In this document: positions 41,266 to 48,835 of the stretch, one piece after another | How positions within the stretch are numbered: the first letter of the stretch is position 1 | Layout of the letters: each line of letters starts with the position of its first letter | NCBI GenBank assembly: GCA_018713335.1 | Contig: DVOW01000033.1 | Span: 1 to 64,000, forward strand | Source: Candidatus Merdivicinus intestinigallinarum | Lineage (GTDB): Bacteria; Bacillota; Clostridia; Oscillospirales; Ruminococcaceae | Direction of reading: 5' to 3' | Length of the DNA stretch: 64,000 nucleotides | The notes under the pieces: model-generated | What the model was told of the DNA's origin: nothing | The model's database searches: none | The model's input: only the letters and a program-made list of their open reading frames with translations | Translations under genes and position numbers: made by a program

Positions 41266-41568
41266 TTACTGCCAAGCGCCCAAAGTCCCGGCAACCAGGA
41301 AAAACTCCCCTGCCCGGACCAGGGCCACCTTGTCCCCGGCCTTCACGCCGGGACAAAGGACAATCTTCTGTACTTCCTCCCCGAAACGGATTTCCTGTTC
41401 CCGTTTCACCAGAGTGTCCGGGAGAATCAGCCGTTCTCCTTTCAGGGTGAACCGGTCCTCCACCCGGATCTCCAATGGATTTTCCGCCATCACTGTACCA
41501 AACAGCAGCCGGGCTCCGGATTCCTCCATACAGCCCCTGGCCGCCTGCTTCATTAAGTCCGCCAGCAA
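41266..41568 (-). CDS. XkdR-like DUF2577 protein
   Basis: The 100-residue protein has GTVMAENPLEIRVEDRFTLK, LPDTLVKRE and the C-terminal KAGDKVALVRAGEFFLVAGT of DUF2577, a small OB-like baseplate or spike-associated component. It lies 10 bases before the DUF2634 gene and two bases after the XkdQ-like gene. Confidence 0.82.
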   Translation of the reverse strand: MLADLMKQAARGCMEESGARLLFGTVMAENPLEIRVEDRFTLKGERLILPDTLVKREQEIRFGEEVQKIVLCPGVKAGDKVALVRAGEFFLVAGTLGAWQ

Positions 41569-41570
41569 TC

Positions 41571-42488
41571 TTACACCTCCCGCAGCTTTAAGGTCATCCG
41601 AAACACATCGCCCTGTCCCGTAATGACCGATTCCTCAATCAAATACCGCCGGGCGGCGTCCTCCTCCGGCAGGCGGCAGAAGACCGCCCGCCCCGCCAAA
41701 CAGGAAAAATCGCCGACGCCCTTCACTTCCAAAGCCTGCCGTTCCTTGCCGTAAGAATCCTGCAGGGCCTGAAGCCTGGCCTGTACCTGGGCCTGGTTCC
41801 AGCTGTGGTCCACCCGTTCAAAATACTGCAAAACGCCCCATTTTTCCCGGTCGCCGCCGTTTTCCGCCTCCATCACCCGCCGGAACCCGGACCGCTTGTC
41901 CTCCTGCAAGAGCTTGAACCGGGTAAAGGTTTCCTCAATATCTGAGGATTTGGAAAACCCCGTCATTTGTGCGGAGCCGTCCAAGGCCGTCTGGGTTTCC
42001 ATGGCCGCCGCGTCCAGCAGGCAAAGGGCGCCGCACCGGTCGAAAAAGACAAATTCTTTCCCGGAAACCTTTTCCGTTTCCTCCAAAGCCCCCTGCACCA
42101 TGGAAAGCAGCGTCTGGTTCTCGCAGAGATAGGAGGGGATGACCACCCCTGTATCCGCGATTTCCCCGGCGGTAAGCTCCCGTTCCCGGATGATCTCCCG
42201 CAGAATATCCGCCGCCGTTTTGCCGGTAAATTCCTTGGTGTCCCGGTAAAGCAGATATTTGATCTGGTCATAGCAGACCGCCCGCTTCACCCGGCCGTCG
42301 TCCTCGGACCGGAAAACATAGCCCTGGAACACCTCCCCGAATTTCACCGTGTCCCCGTTTTGGGGCGCGATGTCCCGGCAGGGGGTTTCCCATTCCAGAA
42401 TCCCCGCGGATTTTAAGGAGGTGTGCAGCCGGATCTTGGAAACCGGAACCACATACCCGCCGGTTTTCTGAGTGAGCCTCAGTTCCAT
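41571..42488 (-). CDS. XkdQ/gpD-like baseplate hub protein
   Basis: The 305-residue protein resembles XkdQ/YqbQ late-control proteins. It has an N-terminal beta-rich region (GDTVKFGEVFQGYVFRSEDD), AVCYDQIKYLLYRDTKEFTG, TAADILREIIRE and a late FERVDHSWNQAQVQARLQAL. It forms the tail hub beneath the tube. No murein hydrolase domain is fused, unlike many hub proteins. Confidence 0.85.
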   Translation of the reverse strand: MELRLTQKTGGYVVPVSKIRLHTSLKSAGILEWETPCRDIAPQNGDTVKFGEVFQGYVFRSEDDGRVKRAVCYDQIKYLLYRDTKEFTGKTAADILREIIRERELTAGEIADTGVVIPSYLCENQTLLSMVQGALEETEKVSGKEFVFFDRCGALCLLDAAAMETQTALDGSAQMTGFSKSSDIEETFTRFKLLQEDKRSGFRRVMEAENGGDREKWGVLQYFERVDHSWNQAQVQARLQALQDSYGKERQALEVKGVGDFSCLAGRAVFCRLPEEDAARRYLIEESVITGQGDVFRMTLKLREV

Positions 42489-42498
42489 AGACGCCCCC

Positions 42499-43137
42499 TT
42501 ACTCCAGCCGCAGGACCTGGCCCGGATAGATCAGGCTTGGGTTCCCGATGTTGTTCCATTTGGCGATCTCCCCGTACCGGGAACCGTCCCCCAAAAACCG
42601 CTTGGCAATGCTCCACAGATTGTCCCCCTTCTGCACCGTGTATGTTTTCGGGACGGCGGGGGAGCCGGTCCGCCCGGAGGAGCTCCCGGCGCTTCCAACG
42701 GGCTTCCCATCCGGGGAAACCACCTTGACAGCCACCGACTGGGTCCCGTAAGGCCGGTATTCCCGCAGAGCCAGGGTAAAGTAAAGGTCCCCGTCCTCCC
42801 CCGCCTGCTCCCAGCAGAGGAACTTTTCCACAACAGCCAGCATGGAAAAAGGGGCCGCCCCGCCGCTGACCACCAGCCGCAAAGGCTCCTTGGAGGACAG
42901 AGCCGCCTCCATCCTGGCGGAATATTCCCCTGGGGAAAGGAGGGTCCCCGCCGTCACAAAGCCCATGCGGGAGCCGGGAAAGATCCCCGAAAACCGCACC
43001 GCCCTGAGCCGGGAAGGACGGTGCTGCAAAATCTCCCCCAAGGTTTCCAGCTCCGCCGAAGCCCAGCCGCCTTCCCGTTCCGCTTCCAGCTTTTCCGGCG
43101 CCGCCGGAAATTCCGTATTCCCCAAATAAATTCGCAT
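42499..43137 (-). CDS. XkdP-like LysM domain tail protein
   Basis: The 212-residue protein has an N-terminal XkdP-like domain (IYLGNTEFPAAPEKLEAE). A proline-glycine linker follows, then a C-terminal LysM module (about 165-211) with TYTVQKGDNLWSIAKRFLGD and IYPGQVLRL. It is thought to join tube and hub, with LysM contacting peptidoglycan. It directly follows the short gene in the tape-measure position. Confidence 0.9.
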   Translation of the reverse strand: MRIYLGNTEFPAAPEKLEAEREGGWASAELETLGEILQHRPSRLRAVRFSGIFPGSRMGFVTAGTLLSPGEYSARMEAALSSKEPLRLVVSGGAAPFSMLAVVEKFLCWEQAGEDGDLYFTLALREYRPYGTQSVAVKVVSPDGKPVGSAGSSSGRTGSPAVPKTYTVQKGDNLWSIAKRFLGDGSRYGEIAKWNNIGNPSLIYPGQVLRLE

Positions 43138-43146
43138 AAAACCTCC

Positions 43147-43722
43147 TTATCCGGCCCCCAGCTCAATGGCCAGCCGCCGTTCCAGCTCCGCGAAGATCCC
43201 TTCCGCGTCCATGCCGCCGGATCTCCCCGCCTGTTCCCGCAGCCCGGAAAGCAGCACCGCCGTTTCGGAAATATCCCCCATCCGCAGCCTTCTGAAAACG
43301 GCATTGCCGCTTCCAGCTAAACTGCCGCCTATGGTCCCGCCGGTATCTTCCCGCCAAAGGGAAAGGCCTCTTCGAACCGAACCGGATACCGGCAAAACGC
43401 CGCCCCTTTCTTCCGTCCGCAGCAGGGGATCTCCCACTGGGCCGGGCATCCGCAAACGGAAAGCCGTCCTTCCGGCGCTTTCTGCAATTTCTGCCAAACC
43501 GGCTGCCCTCCGGCCCGGTTCCGCCGGATTTTCTATCGTACCTGCCGCCGGTCCTGCCATGGACGAAGTGCCGGAAAATCCCGGCAAACTCTGCAAAGCC
43601 GGAAAGGATGTCTCCCGGGTTTCGCCGGTTCTCCTTTTCCAAACCGGAAAAACTGCCTGCCAAAGGTTCAAGGCCGGAACCTGATCCCCAGAAAAAACCG
43701 CCAGCATCTCCTTTGCCGTCAT
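43147..43722 (-). CDS. Short protein at the tape-measure position
   Basis: The 191-residue protein lies exactly between the tail chaperone and the LysM gene. In PBSX-type tails that slot holds a tape-measure protein of 600 to over 1500 residues. It is rich in Gly, Arg and Pro, with a helical C terminus (MGDISETAVLLSGLREQAGR, then EGIFAELERRLAIELG). No long hydrophobic coiled coil is visible. GGAGG precedes the ATG. It may be a minimal tape measure, an unrelated replacement, or a remnant after internal deletion. At about 0.15 nm per residue it would set a tail below 30 nm. Confidence 0.6.
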   Translation of the reverse strand: MTAKEMLAVFSGDQVPALNLWQAVFPVWKRRTGETRETSFPALQSLPGFSGTSSMAGPAAGTIENPAEPGRRAAGLAEIAESAGRTAFRLRMPGPVGDPLLRTEERGGVLPVSGSVRRGLSLWREDTGGTIGGSLAGSGNAVFRRLRMGDISETAVLLSGLREQAGRSGGMDAEGIFAELERRLAIELGAG

Positions 43723-43734
43723 GCGCCCTCCTTT

Positions 43735-43902
43735 CTACGCCAGCCATTCCCGCAAAAGCCGTTCCCGTTCCTGCACCCGCAGGTCGATGAAGGCCATGAG
43801 AACGGCCTTCTCCCTGCGGGGCATCCGGGCAAACTGTTGGGGTGTGATCTTCAGTTCATGCAGGGCGTAGTAGGCGTAATTGAGTTCGGCATCGCCCTGC
43901 AT
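43735..43902 (-). CDS. Tail chaperone -1 frame extension (gpGT-like T domain)
   Basis: A 55-codon frame in the -1 register (from ATG at 43902: MQGDAELNYAYYALHELKIT, then FARMPRREKAVLMAFIDLR) overlaps the 3' end of the XkdN-like gene by 52 bases. It extends 116 bases past its stop. An A-AAA-AAA-G slippery heptamer at 43907-43914 lies just before the ATG. No ribosome binding site precedes that ATG, so production as a fusion by -1 frameshifting is more likely than separate initiation. RMPRREKAVLMAFI is typical of tail assembly T domains that end near the tape-measure gene. Confidence 0.7.
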   Translation of the reverse strand: MQGDAELNYAYYALHELKITPQQFARMPRREKAVLMAFIDLRVQERERLLREWLA

Positions 43903-44300
43903 GGTTCTTTTTTTATTTCGTCCGCCATCTCCCGCACCGGCACGTCAAAGCCGCACACCGCCTGAGCCCGTTCCAGCAAAGCCGCGAACTCCCCCGCCGC
44001 CAGCATCCGTCTAAGCAGCGCGTCGGCGCCCATGACGCCCCAGGAACGCTGCAAAGCGGCGTTGTTCAGGTCAGGCTCCATGACGCAGGCCGCCGCCAAA
44101 CGGGTCAGGTATTCCTCAGCGTCGATCTCCCCCATATCGCCCTTCCGGCACTGCTTCCGGATGGCCGCGTTTTCCTCCTCGGAAATCCCCTTGAGCCGGA
44201 AACAAGCCGGTTCCCCGTTTTGGGAAAAACGTTCCGGCAGGGGAAAAACTTCTTCCCGGAAGGGCTTGACATTCTCCATGAAAAACGCCTGTAGATCCAC
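43851..44300 (-). CDS. XkdN-like tail assembly chaperone
   Basis: The 149-residue protein starts MDLQAFFMENVKPFREEVFP. It contains CFRLKGISEEENAAIRKQCR and AEEYLTRLAAACVMEPDLNN, the pattern of phage XkdN/tail assembly chaperones that coat the tape measure. Its last 20 codons after the A-run are shared with the -1 frame and read as an unstructured tail (PNSITPTTPCMN). Most ribosomes would make this short form, a minority the fusion. It lies 12 bases after the tube gene. Confidence 0.85.
   Translation of the reverse strand: MDLQAFFMENVKPFREEVFPLPERFSQNGEPACFRLKGISEEENAAIRKQCRKGDMGEIDAEEYLTRLAAACVMEPDLNNAALQRSWGVMGADALLRRMLAAGEFAALLERAQAVCGFDVPVREMADEIKKEPCRAMPNSITPTTPCMN
43907..43914 (-). promoter_or_regulatory. 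Programmed -1 frameshift slippery site
   Basis: On the minus strand the heptamer A-AAA-AAA followed by G is in register with the XkdN frame (codons AAA AAA). After slipping, the -1 frame stays open for about 59 more codons. Such sites in tail chaperone genes are conserved in many long-tailed phages. Confidence 0.7.
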
Positions 44301-44312
44301 AAAATCCCCTCC

Positions 44313-44759
44313 TTAGGAAAAGCTGTCCAGGATCTCCGCGCCGTCAAAGGTGAAGGAGACCTCCTCGTCCAGATTGTCCGCCTCCACGTTGAGTTTTGCC
44401 AGCACCACCGAATCCAGGTTGCAGTTTTTGAGCACCACCGTCTGCCGCCCGGCCCCGGCGTTGTCGTCCTCATTGATGACCACGATGTCAAAATAGCTGT
44501 CCTTGCCGCTTTTCATATATTGGAGCATCTGCTCCCGGAAAAGGGTGGTCATGTAATAAATGACCATTTTCCCCTTGCCACTCCATCCGGCCGCCTTGTA
44601 TTGGTCGCCGGTGTGGCCAAGGGTCCGCACCGCGGTTTTCCGCTTGGTCACGGTGGCGTCAATGGATTTCAGGTACAAAAGCTCCTGGTTCCGGCCGTCA
44701 ATGTTGGCGTAAGCCCGGCCGGCCTGACCGCTGACGATCTGTTCCGCCTTTAAAAACAT
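44313..44759 (-). CDS. XkdM-like tail tube protein
   Basis: The 148-residue protein begins FLKAEQIVSGQAGRAYANID and has LYLKSIDATVTKRKTAVRTL and VIYYMTTLFREQMLQYMKSG. It ends VEADNLDEEVSFTFDGAEIL, the standard XkdM-like inner tube protein of PBSX-type contractile tails. It is the next gene after the sheath. Confidence 0.92.
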   Translation of the reverse strand: MFLKAEQIVSGQAGRAYANIDGRNQELLYLKSIDATVTKRKTAVRTLGHTGDQYKAAGWSGKGKMVIYYMTTLFREQMLQYMKSGKDSYFDIVVINEDDNAGAGRQTVVLKNCNLDSVVLAKLNVEADNLDEEVSFTFDGAEILDSFS

Positions 44760-44771
44760 GCTGTCCCCTCC

Positions 44772-46079
44772 TTACTGGATCTCCACCGTCATATAAAGTT
44801 TTTCCATGCTGTCCACCGGCTGGATGGAAAGGTTGACGATCACCGCATCCGCCGTATCCCCCGGCAGGACCTCAATGTCCTCCCGGCTGTCGAAGGCGTC
44901 GATGGCCCCGATTTCATTGAGCTGCCCCAGGTAGTTGACCAGCTCCGCCTGGAACAGGCTCCGGCCGTCGGCGGAATTGCCCACCTTGCCCAGGTACCGT
45001 TCCTCAAAGAGCTTTTTCACATCGTTTGCCAGGGTGTCCATGACCCGCACCAGCCGGTTTTTGGAAAAAGCCGCCCCTTTTTCCGGGGTGTGGGAGGTGA
45101 AGGTGTTGATGTCCTGCTCCACCGCAGCCTTGCCGTCCTTGGGGATAAACACCCATTCCCCGGCTTCCAGGGCCGCGATGATCTGGGAATTGGTGTAGTG
45201 CTCCGTCACATCCGCCGCCCCGTCGTAAACATCGTAGGTGTTGGATTCATTGACCTGGGCCCCGGCGGTCATGCCGGCCACATAAGCGGTGGCCATCTCC
45301 TTGGAAATGACGGTGCCGTCCTCCAAGACCACGCCGTTTTTCACGGAAATGATCCCCTCGTAGTCCGCCTGGGGGTACCCTGCCACTACCGCCTGAATCT
45401 TGACGCCTTCCTCCTCTCTCATTTTTTTTACAAAAGCGGCCGCCGCCTGCTTCACCGCGTCGTCCTGGGACGGGACGGCCACAGTCTGATAATCCGCCGT
45501 TTCCAGGGCCTTGAAAAATGCCTCATAGGAAGTTTGATCAACCTCCCCATCGCTGCCGTTTGCCAGTTGGATGCCCGCCTGGGCCGTCAAAGGGCCTTCG
45601 CCCGAAAATTCTACCCAGGCGTTGGCCTTTAAGCCGCTGATGTCGGAAACCAGCTGGCTGTCCAGCTTTTCCCCGTCCAACCAGGTTTCCACCCGGAAAA
45701 GAGCGTCCTCTGCCGCGACTTTTACAGTAAAGTCATTGCCCCGGCTGCCGCCGTATTTGGCGGTGACAGTCAATCCGCCGCCGGTTCCCGTAGCTTTTAC
45801 GCCGTCCTTCAACCGGTAAACCAGCACCTTGCTTGCCCGCTTGGCGCATTCCCGCAGAAGGAGCAGCTGTTCGCTGCCGCTGTCAAAGCCGAAAAGCTCC
45901 TTGACATTGGTGTCCCGGTCCACAGGGATCAGCTGCCCTGCCGGGCCGAAAGATAGCGCCATGGGCAGCGCCGCCGTGCCTCGTTCCCCAACGGACGCGC
46001 CGTTTGTATCGTTGGTGCGGAAGTTGATGTACACGCCCGCCCGCACCTTGTTGGTTGTCAAAAAAGTTCCGCCAGCCAT
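44772..46079 (-). CDS. XkdK-like tail sheath protein
   Basis: The 435-residue protein begins MAGGTFLTTNKVRAGVYINF. It has GERGTAALPMALSFGP, LLLLRECAKRASKVLVYRL, a variable middle domain and the conserved C-terminal sheath part (HTPEKGAAFSKNRLVRVMDT, FEERYLGKVGNSADGRSLFQ). The presence of a sheath proves a contractile, myovirus-like tail. Confidence 0.94.
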   Translation of the reverse strand: MAGGTFLTTNKVRAGVYINFRTNDTNGASVGERGTAALPMALSFGPAGQLIPVDRDTNVKELFGFDSGSEQLLLLRECAKRASKVLVYRLKDGVKATGTGGGLTVTAKYGGSRGNDFTVKVAAEDALFRVETWLDGEKLDSQLVSDISGLKANAWVEFSGEGPLTAQAGIQLANGSDGEVDQTSYEAFFKALETADYQTVAVPSQDDAVKQAAAAFVKKMREEEGVKIQAVVAGYPQADYEGIISVKNGVVLEDGTVISKEMATAYVAGMTAGAQVNESNTYDVYDGAADVTEHYTNSQIIAALEAGEWVFIPKDGKAAVEQDINTFTSHTPEKGAAFSKNRLVRVMDTLANDVKKLFEERYLGKVGNSADGRSLFQAELVNYLGQLNEIGAIDAFDSREDIEVLPGDTADAVIVNLSIQPVDSMEKLYMTVEIQ

Positions 46080-46083
46080 AAAA

Positions 46084-46497
46084 TCAATCCTTTCCGCCGC
46101 CCAATTCCAGGGTGTAATTCATTTTCCCCATAAAAGGCGGCCCGTCCTCCTGCCAAAACCCAATGGCCCTGGCAGTCAAAGTCCCCTCGATCGTTCCGTC
46201 AGCCAAAACCTTCCCTTCGGAAAGGGCCATGCCGTCCTTTCCCCGGAAAGCCCCTTCCAGCCGGGACAGCATCTCCGCCCCCGCCAAAGCGTCCTCTTTG
46301 CCCGGGCCGGCCCGGAGGGAGAATTTTCCCTCCCCCCGGAACCGGTTCCCCATCTCCCGCTTTACCGCGCATTCCGAAAGGGTCAGGAACATCGCCGGTT
46401 CCTCATACCCCTGCCGGACCTTTTCGGTAAATACGGGAATATCGGGGAACGCCTCCCCCAGGGCCGAAAGAGCCGCCTGAAACAGCAGTTCCTCCAT
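46084..46497 (-). CDS. Tail terminator family protein (DUF6838-like)
   Basis: The 137-residue protein (LFQAALSALGEAFPDIPVFT, then EEPAMFLTLSECAVKREMGN) resembles the phage tail terminator family that lies just before the sheath gene in PBSX-type elements. It would cap the tail tube for head joining. It ends four bases before the sheath start and overlaps the upstream gene by one base. Confidence 0.75.
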   Translation of the reverse strand: MEELLFQAALSALGEAFPDIPVFTEKVRQGYEEPAMFLTLSECAVKREMGNRFRGEGKFSLRAGPGKEDALAGAEMLSRLEGAFRGKDGMALSEGKVLADGTIEGTLTARAIGFWQEDGPPFMGKMNYTLELGGGKD

Positions 46498-46856
46498 TAA
46501 GCTTTATCCTCCCTGGTCACAATGATCTCCTGATGGGTCGGATATTTCACCGCCTCCCCACAGGTGACAAAATCCCGGATGACGCCGTTTTGGGCCACAA
46601 CGATCCGGCTCCCCGCCGGGATCTCCGCGTCAGGGCTTAAAAACACCCGGGCTTCATACTGAATCTCCGGCAGAAGCCCCTGTTTTAAGGATGCGCCCCG
46701 CTGGCGGTAATTGCCGCCCCAGCTGAGGGCGCAGGGCTGCTCAGTGAGATACGCCTCATCCTTCTGCACCGTCCGGCCGTTTTCCTTCCGGAAAACCCGC
46801 CGGTAAGCGGTCAGCCGCCCCTCGTAAGTGGCCTCAATGATACTCCGAAGCCCCAT
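46497..46856 (-). CDS. Head-tail joining (minor capsid) protein
   Basis: The 119-residue protein (MGLRSIIEATYEGRLTAYRR, KDEAYLTEQPCALSWGG, VFLSPDAEIPAGSRIVVAQN) has the beta-rich profile of head closure proteins with a nucleating PAGSRI turn. I start at 46856, behind AGGAGGC. It lies between the connector and the tail terminator, which supports head closure. No catalytic residues are evident. Confidence 0.65.
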   Translation of the reverse strand: MGLRSIIEATYEGRLTAYRRVFRKENGRTVQKDEAYLTEQPCALSWGGNYRQRGASLKQGLLPEIQYEARVFLSPDAEIPAGSRIVVAQNGVIRDFVTCGEAVKYPTHQEIIVTREDKA

Positions 46857-46873
46857 CAAAAGCCTCCTCCGCT

Positions 46874-47191
46874 TCAAAGTGTTCCGCCCCATTTGACCCG
46901 GCGGAAGGCGTTGAGCCGCTGGTCGAACTGGGAAAGCCCTTCCCGGTCCCCGTCGGTGAAGCTCACGCTGTAATCTCCCCGGGAAAGGGATTTCACCTGT
47001 CCGCCCTCCTGCCCTTCCGCAGCCGCCGCCAGCATCCGGGCCGCCAGAGTTTCGCACCCCGCCGGGATCTGGGACACCCCGCAGTAAGCGCAGATGTACG
47101 CCTCCACATCCTTGGCGTAAATCTGCAAAAGCTCCTCCGGGACCTCCTTTTCCAGGAGTTTTTTGGCCATCTCCATGATTTCCGCCGTCAT
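46874..47191 (-). CDS. Head-tail connector protein
   Basis: The 105-residue protein is helical (MTAEIMEMAKKLLEKEVPEE, LLQIYAKDVEAYICAYCGVS) and ends with DGDREGLSQFDQRLNAFRRV, the usual end of gp6-like phage connector proteins that dock under the portal. Its ATG overlaps the capsid stop by one base. Confidence 0.75.
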   Translation of the reverse strand: MTAEIMEMAKKLLEKEVPEELLQIYAKDVEAYICAYCGVSQIPAGCETLAARMLAAAAEGQEGGQVKSLSRGDYSVSFTDGDREGLSQFDQRLNAFRRVKWGGTL

Positions 47192-48024
47192 TACGCCGTC
47201 TCCTTGACCTTCAGCTTCACAGCCTTGCCGTCGTTGGCCAGATGCACGGTGTAATGCTTGTCCACAGTGACTACAGTGGTTTTGTGCACAATGTCCCGCT
47301 GCATCTCCGCCTCCGTTTCCCGCTTCAGGAATACGGCCAGAGCGCCGGGCATGACAATGTAGTTGTTGTATACACCCTCTGTCGCCTTGATTTTGGAGGA
47401 CAAAGCCACCTGGCAGCCGTGGATCATGCCCACAGTGCCCTGCATCAGGGCGCTGACGCCCATGTCGGTGGCCTTGATCCAGCTTTCGGACTTGCGCAGC
47501 TGGGCCAGCTGGGCCGGAGCAATCAGCAGAACCTTCTCCCCGTCGGACTGGTCGCCGAATTTCACCAAAGCGTCGGCAATGGCGTCGGCGGACAGGGGGG
47601 CAGTGGATTTGTCCACGGTCATATCCGCCTCAATGCCCTCCAGACAGGCCATGGCGTCGTTGTCCACCTTGTTGGCAATGGACACCGCCAGCTGGCGCAC
47701 CGCCTCGCCCAAAGGGTCGCCGTAGCCGCTTAAAATGCTCTCGTCCGTCAGCTCCACACCGTTGCCCGCTTTCTTAATGGAAACCTCCACAGTGGAAGCG
47801 GTGAGCTTTTTCACCGGAATGGCCGCGCCCTCGGTCACATCCACCGCGTCGCCGATGTATGCGAATTTGGGCAGCAACACCTTACTGCCGGACCGGCCCT
47901 CCAAAGCCCGGTCCACAGCGCAGAGGGGCAGCACCTGAATGGCATCCACCAGCTTATCGTTGACCAAATCGGCCACCACCTGAGGGTTAATCAAATCATT
48001 GAGCATCGTTGTATTTTCAGCCAT
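47191..48024 (-). CDS. Major capsid protein, N4-gp56-like
   Basis: The 277-residue protein begins MAENTTMLNDLINPQVVADL. It has GSKVLLPKFAYIGDAVDVTE, IPVKKLTASTVEVSIKKAGN, GVELTDESILSGYGDPLGEA and MGVSALMQGTVGMIHGCQVA. The pattern matches the N4-gp56 family of HK97-fold capsid proteins. No protease gene is present, so maturation would be protease-free. The ATG at 48024 follows AAAGGAG. Confidence 0.88.
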   Translation of the reverse strand: MAENTTMLNDLINPQVVADLVNDKLVDAIQVLPLCAVDRALEGRSGSKVLLPKFAYIGDAVDVTEGAAIPVKKLTASTVEVSIKKAGNGVELTDESILSGYGDPLGEAVRQLAVSIANKVDNDAMACLEGIEADMTVDKSTAPLSADAIADALVKFGDQSDGEKVLLIAPAQLAQLRKSESWIKATDMGVSALMQGTVGMIHGCQVALSSKIKATEGVYNNYIVMPGALAVFLKRETEAEMQRDIVHKTTVVTVDKHYTVHLANDGKAVKLKVKETA

Positions 48025-48080
48025 ATTTTTTCTCCTTTCAGTTTTCAAAATTGCATCTCTGGAAATTTGCAAATCTCTGT

Positions 48081-48240
48081 CTGTAGGGGCGAACTTTGTT
48101 CGCCCGCAATCTTACAGTGAGAACCTTCGCAATTCAGCGAACGAATAAAGGTTGTAGGGGGCGGCGTCCCCGACGCCCCTAATCCCGCAAACTAACGTCC
48201 CCGCAAAACCTCCCCATAACGGCGGCTTGTCCGCCGTTCC
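48081..48240. repeat. Dispersed TIR-type repeats inside the prophage late operon
   Basis: Two left-end modules occur in direct orientation: CTGTAGGGGCG with a GAACTTTGTTCGCCC hairpin at 48081, and TTGTAGGGGGCGGCG with GTCCCCGAC at 48152. ACGGCGGCTTGTCCGCCGT follows at 48219. The 270-base gap between scaffold and capsid genes is unusual in an otherwise gene-packed operon and contains no gene. Confidence 0.65.
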
Positions 48241-48294
48241 AGCGGTCGGAATGAGGCTGTGCGGCCGCGTCGAATCAACTGCGGGGTTACCCCG

Positions 48295-48735
48295 CTAGAA
48301 GCCCCGCAGTTTCCGGTAAAGCTCCGGATCCTTGGCGTAAAGCTCCGCCCGCTGCGCGTACCCCATGCCGGAAAAAGCCTCCTTTCCCGGCAGAACGCTC
48401 TTGCCCTCCTGAGGCTTCACCCCCGACAACCGGGCCTGCCGCCGCTGGAAAAATTCCGGATATTCCTCTTTCGCCTTGGCCGCCAGCTCCTCACCGTTTA
48501 TAAGCCTGCCGGCCTCGTCAAAAACCGCGTCCTCCCGGTAATGATACGCCAGATAAGCCGCGTCCCTGGCCCCGGCCTTCCAGAAAACCTCTCGCAGCAG
48601 AAATTCCTTCTTTTCTTCCTGCCACGCCTCTTTTTTGGAAAGCTCCATCTCCGCCAGGGCCTCCAAAAGCGCCGCCGCGTCCACCATCCCGGCTTCGTCC
48701 GTCATGCTCTCCACAAGCTGCCTGATTTCTTCCAA
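48295..48735 (-). CDS. Phage scaffolding-like protein, TTG start
   Basis: The 146-residue protein is acidic and helical (EEIRQLVESMTDEAGMVDAA, ELSKKEAWQEEKKEFLLREV), with a basic C terminus ending ELYAKDPELYRKLRGF. Charge pattern and position between portal and capsid are those of a scaffolding protein. It starts at a TTG (48735) preceded by AAGGAGG with good spacing. A 100-base gap to the portal gene holds only a 30-codon frame that I do not call. Confidence 0.75.
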   Translation of the reverse strand: MEEIRQLVESMTDEAGMVDAAALLEALAEMELSKKEAWQEEKKEFLLREVFWKAGARDAAYLAYHYREDAVFDEAGRLINGEELAAKAKEEYPEFFQRRQARLSGVKPQEGKSVLPGKEAFSGMGYAQRAELYAKDPELYRKLRGF

Positions 48736-48835
48736 TTGAATACCTCCTTATTGAAAAAGACCGCATCCCCGTTTTCAAGCCGCAAAATCCTCATTTGCCC
48801 CAAGGGCCTCCGGCCTTACGGGGAAACCGCCGCCT

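Noticed and set aside
43735-43902. Independent translation of the 55-codon frame from its ATG
   Set aside because: No Shine-Dalgarno sequence precedes the ATG; the A-run and register make a frameshift fusion more plausible.
48740-48835. 30-codon frame between portal and scaffold genes
   Set aside because: No ribosome binding site of its own, and it overlaps the well-supported TTG start of the scaffold gene.
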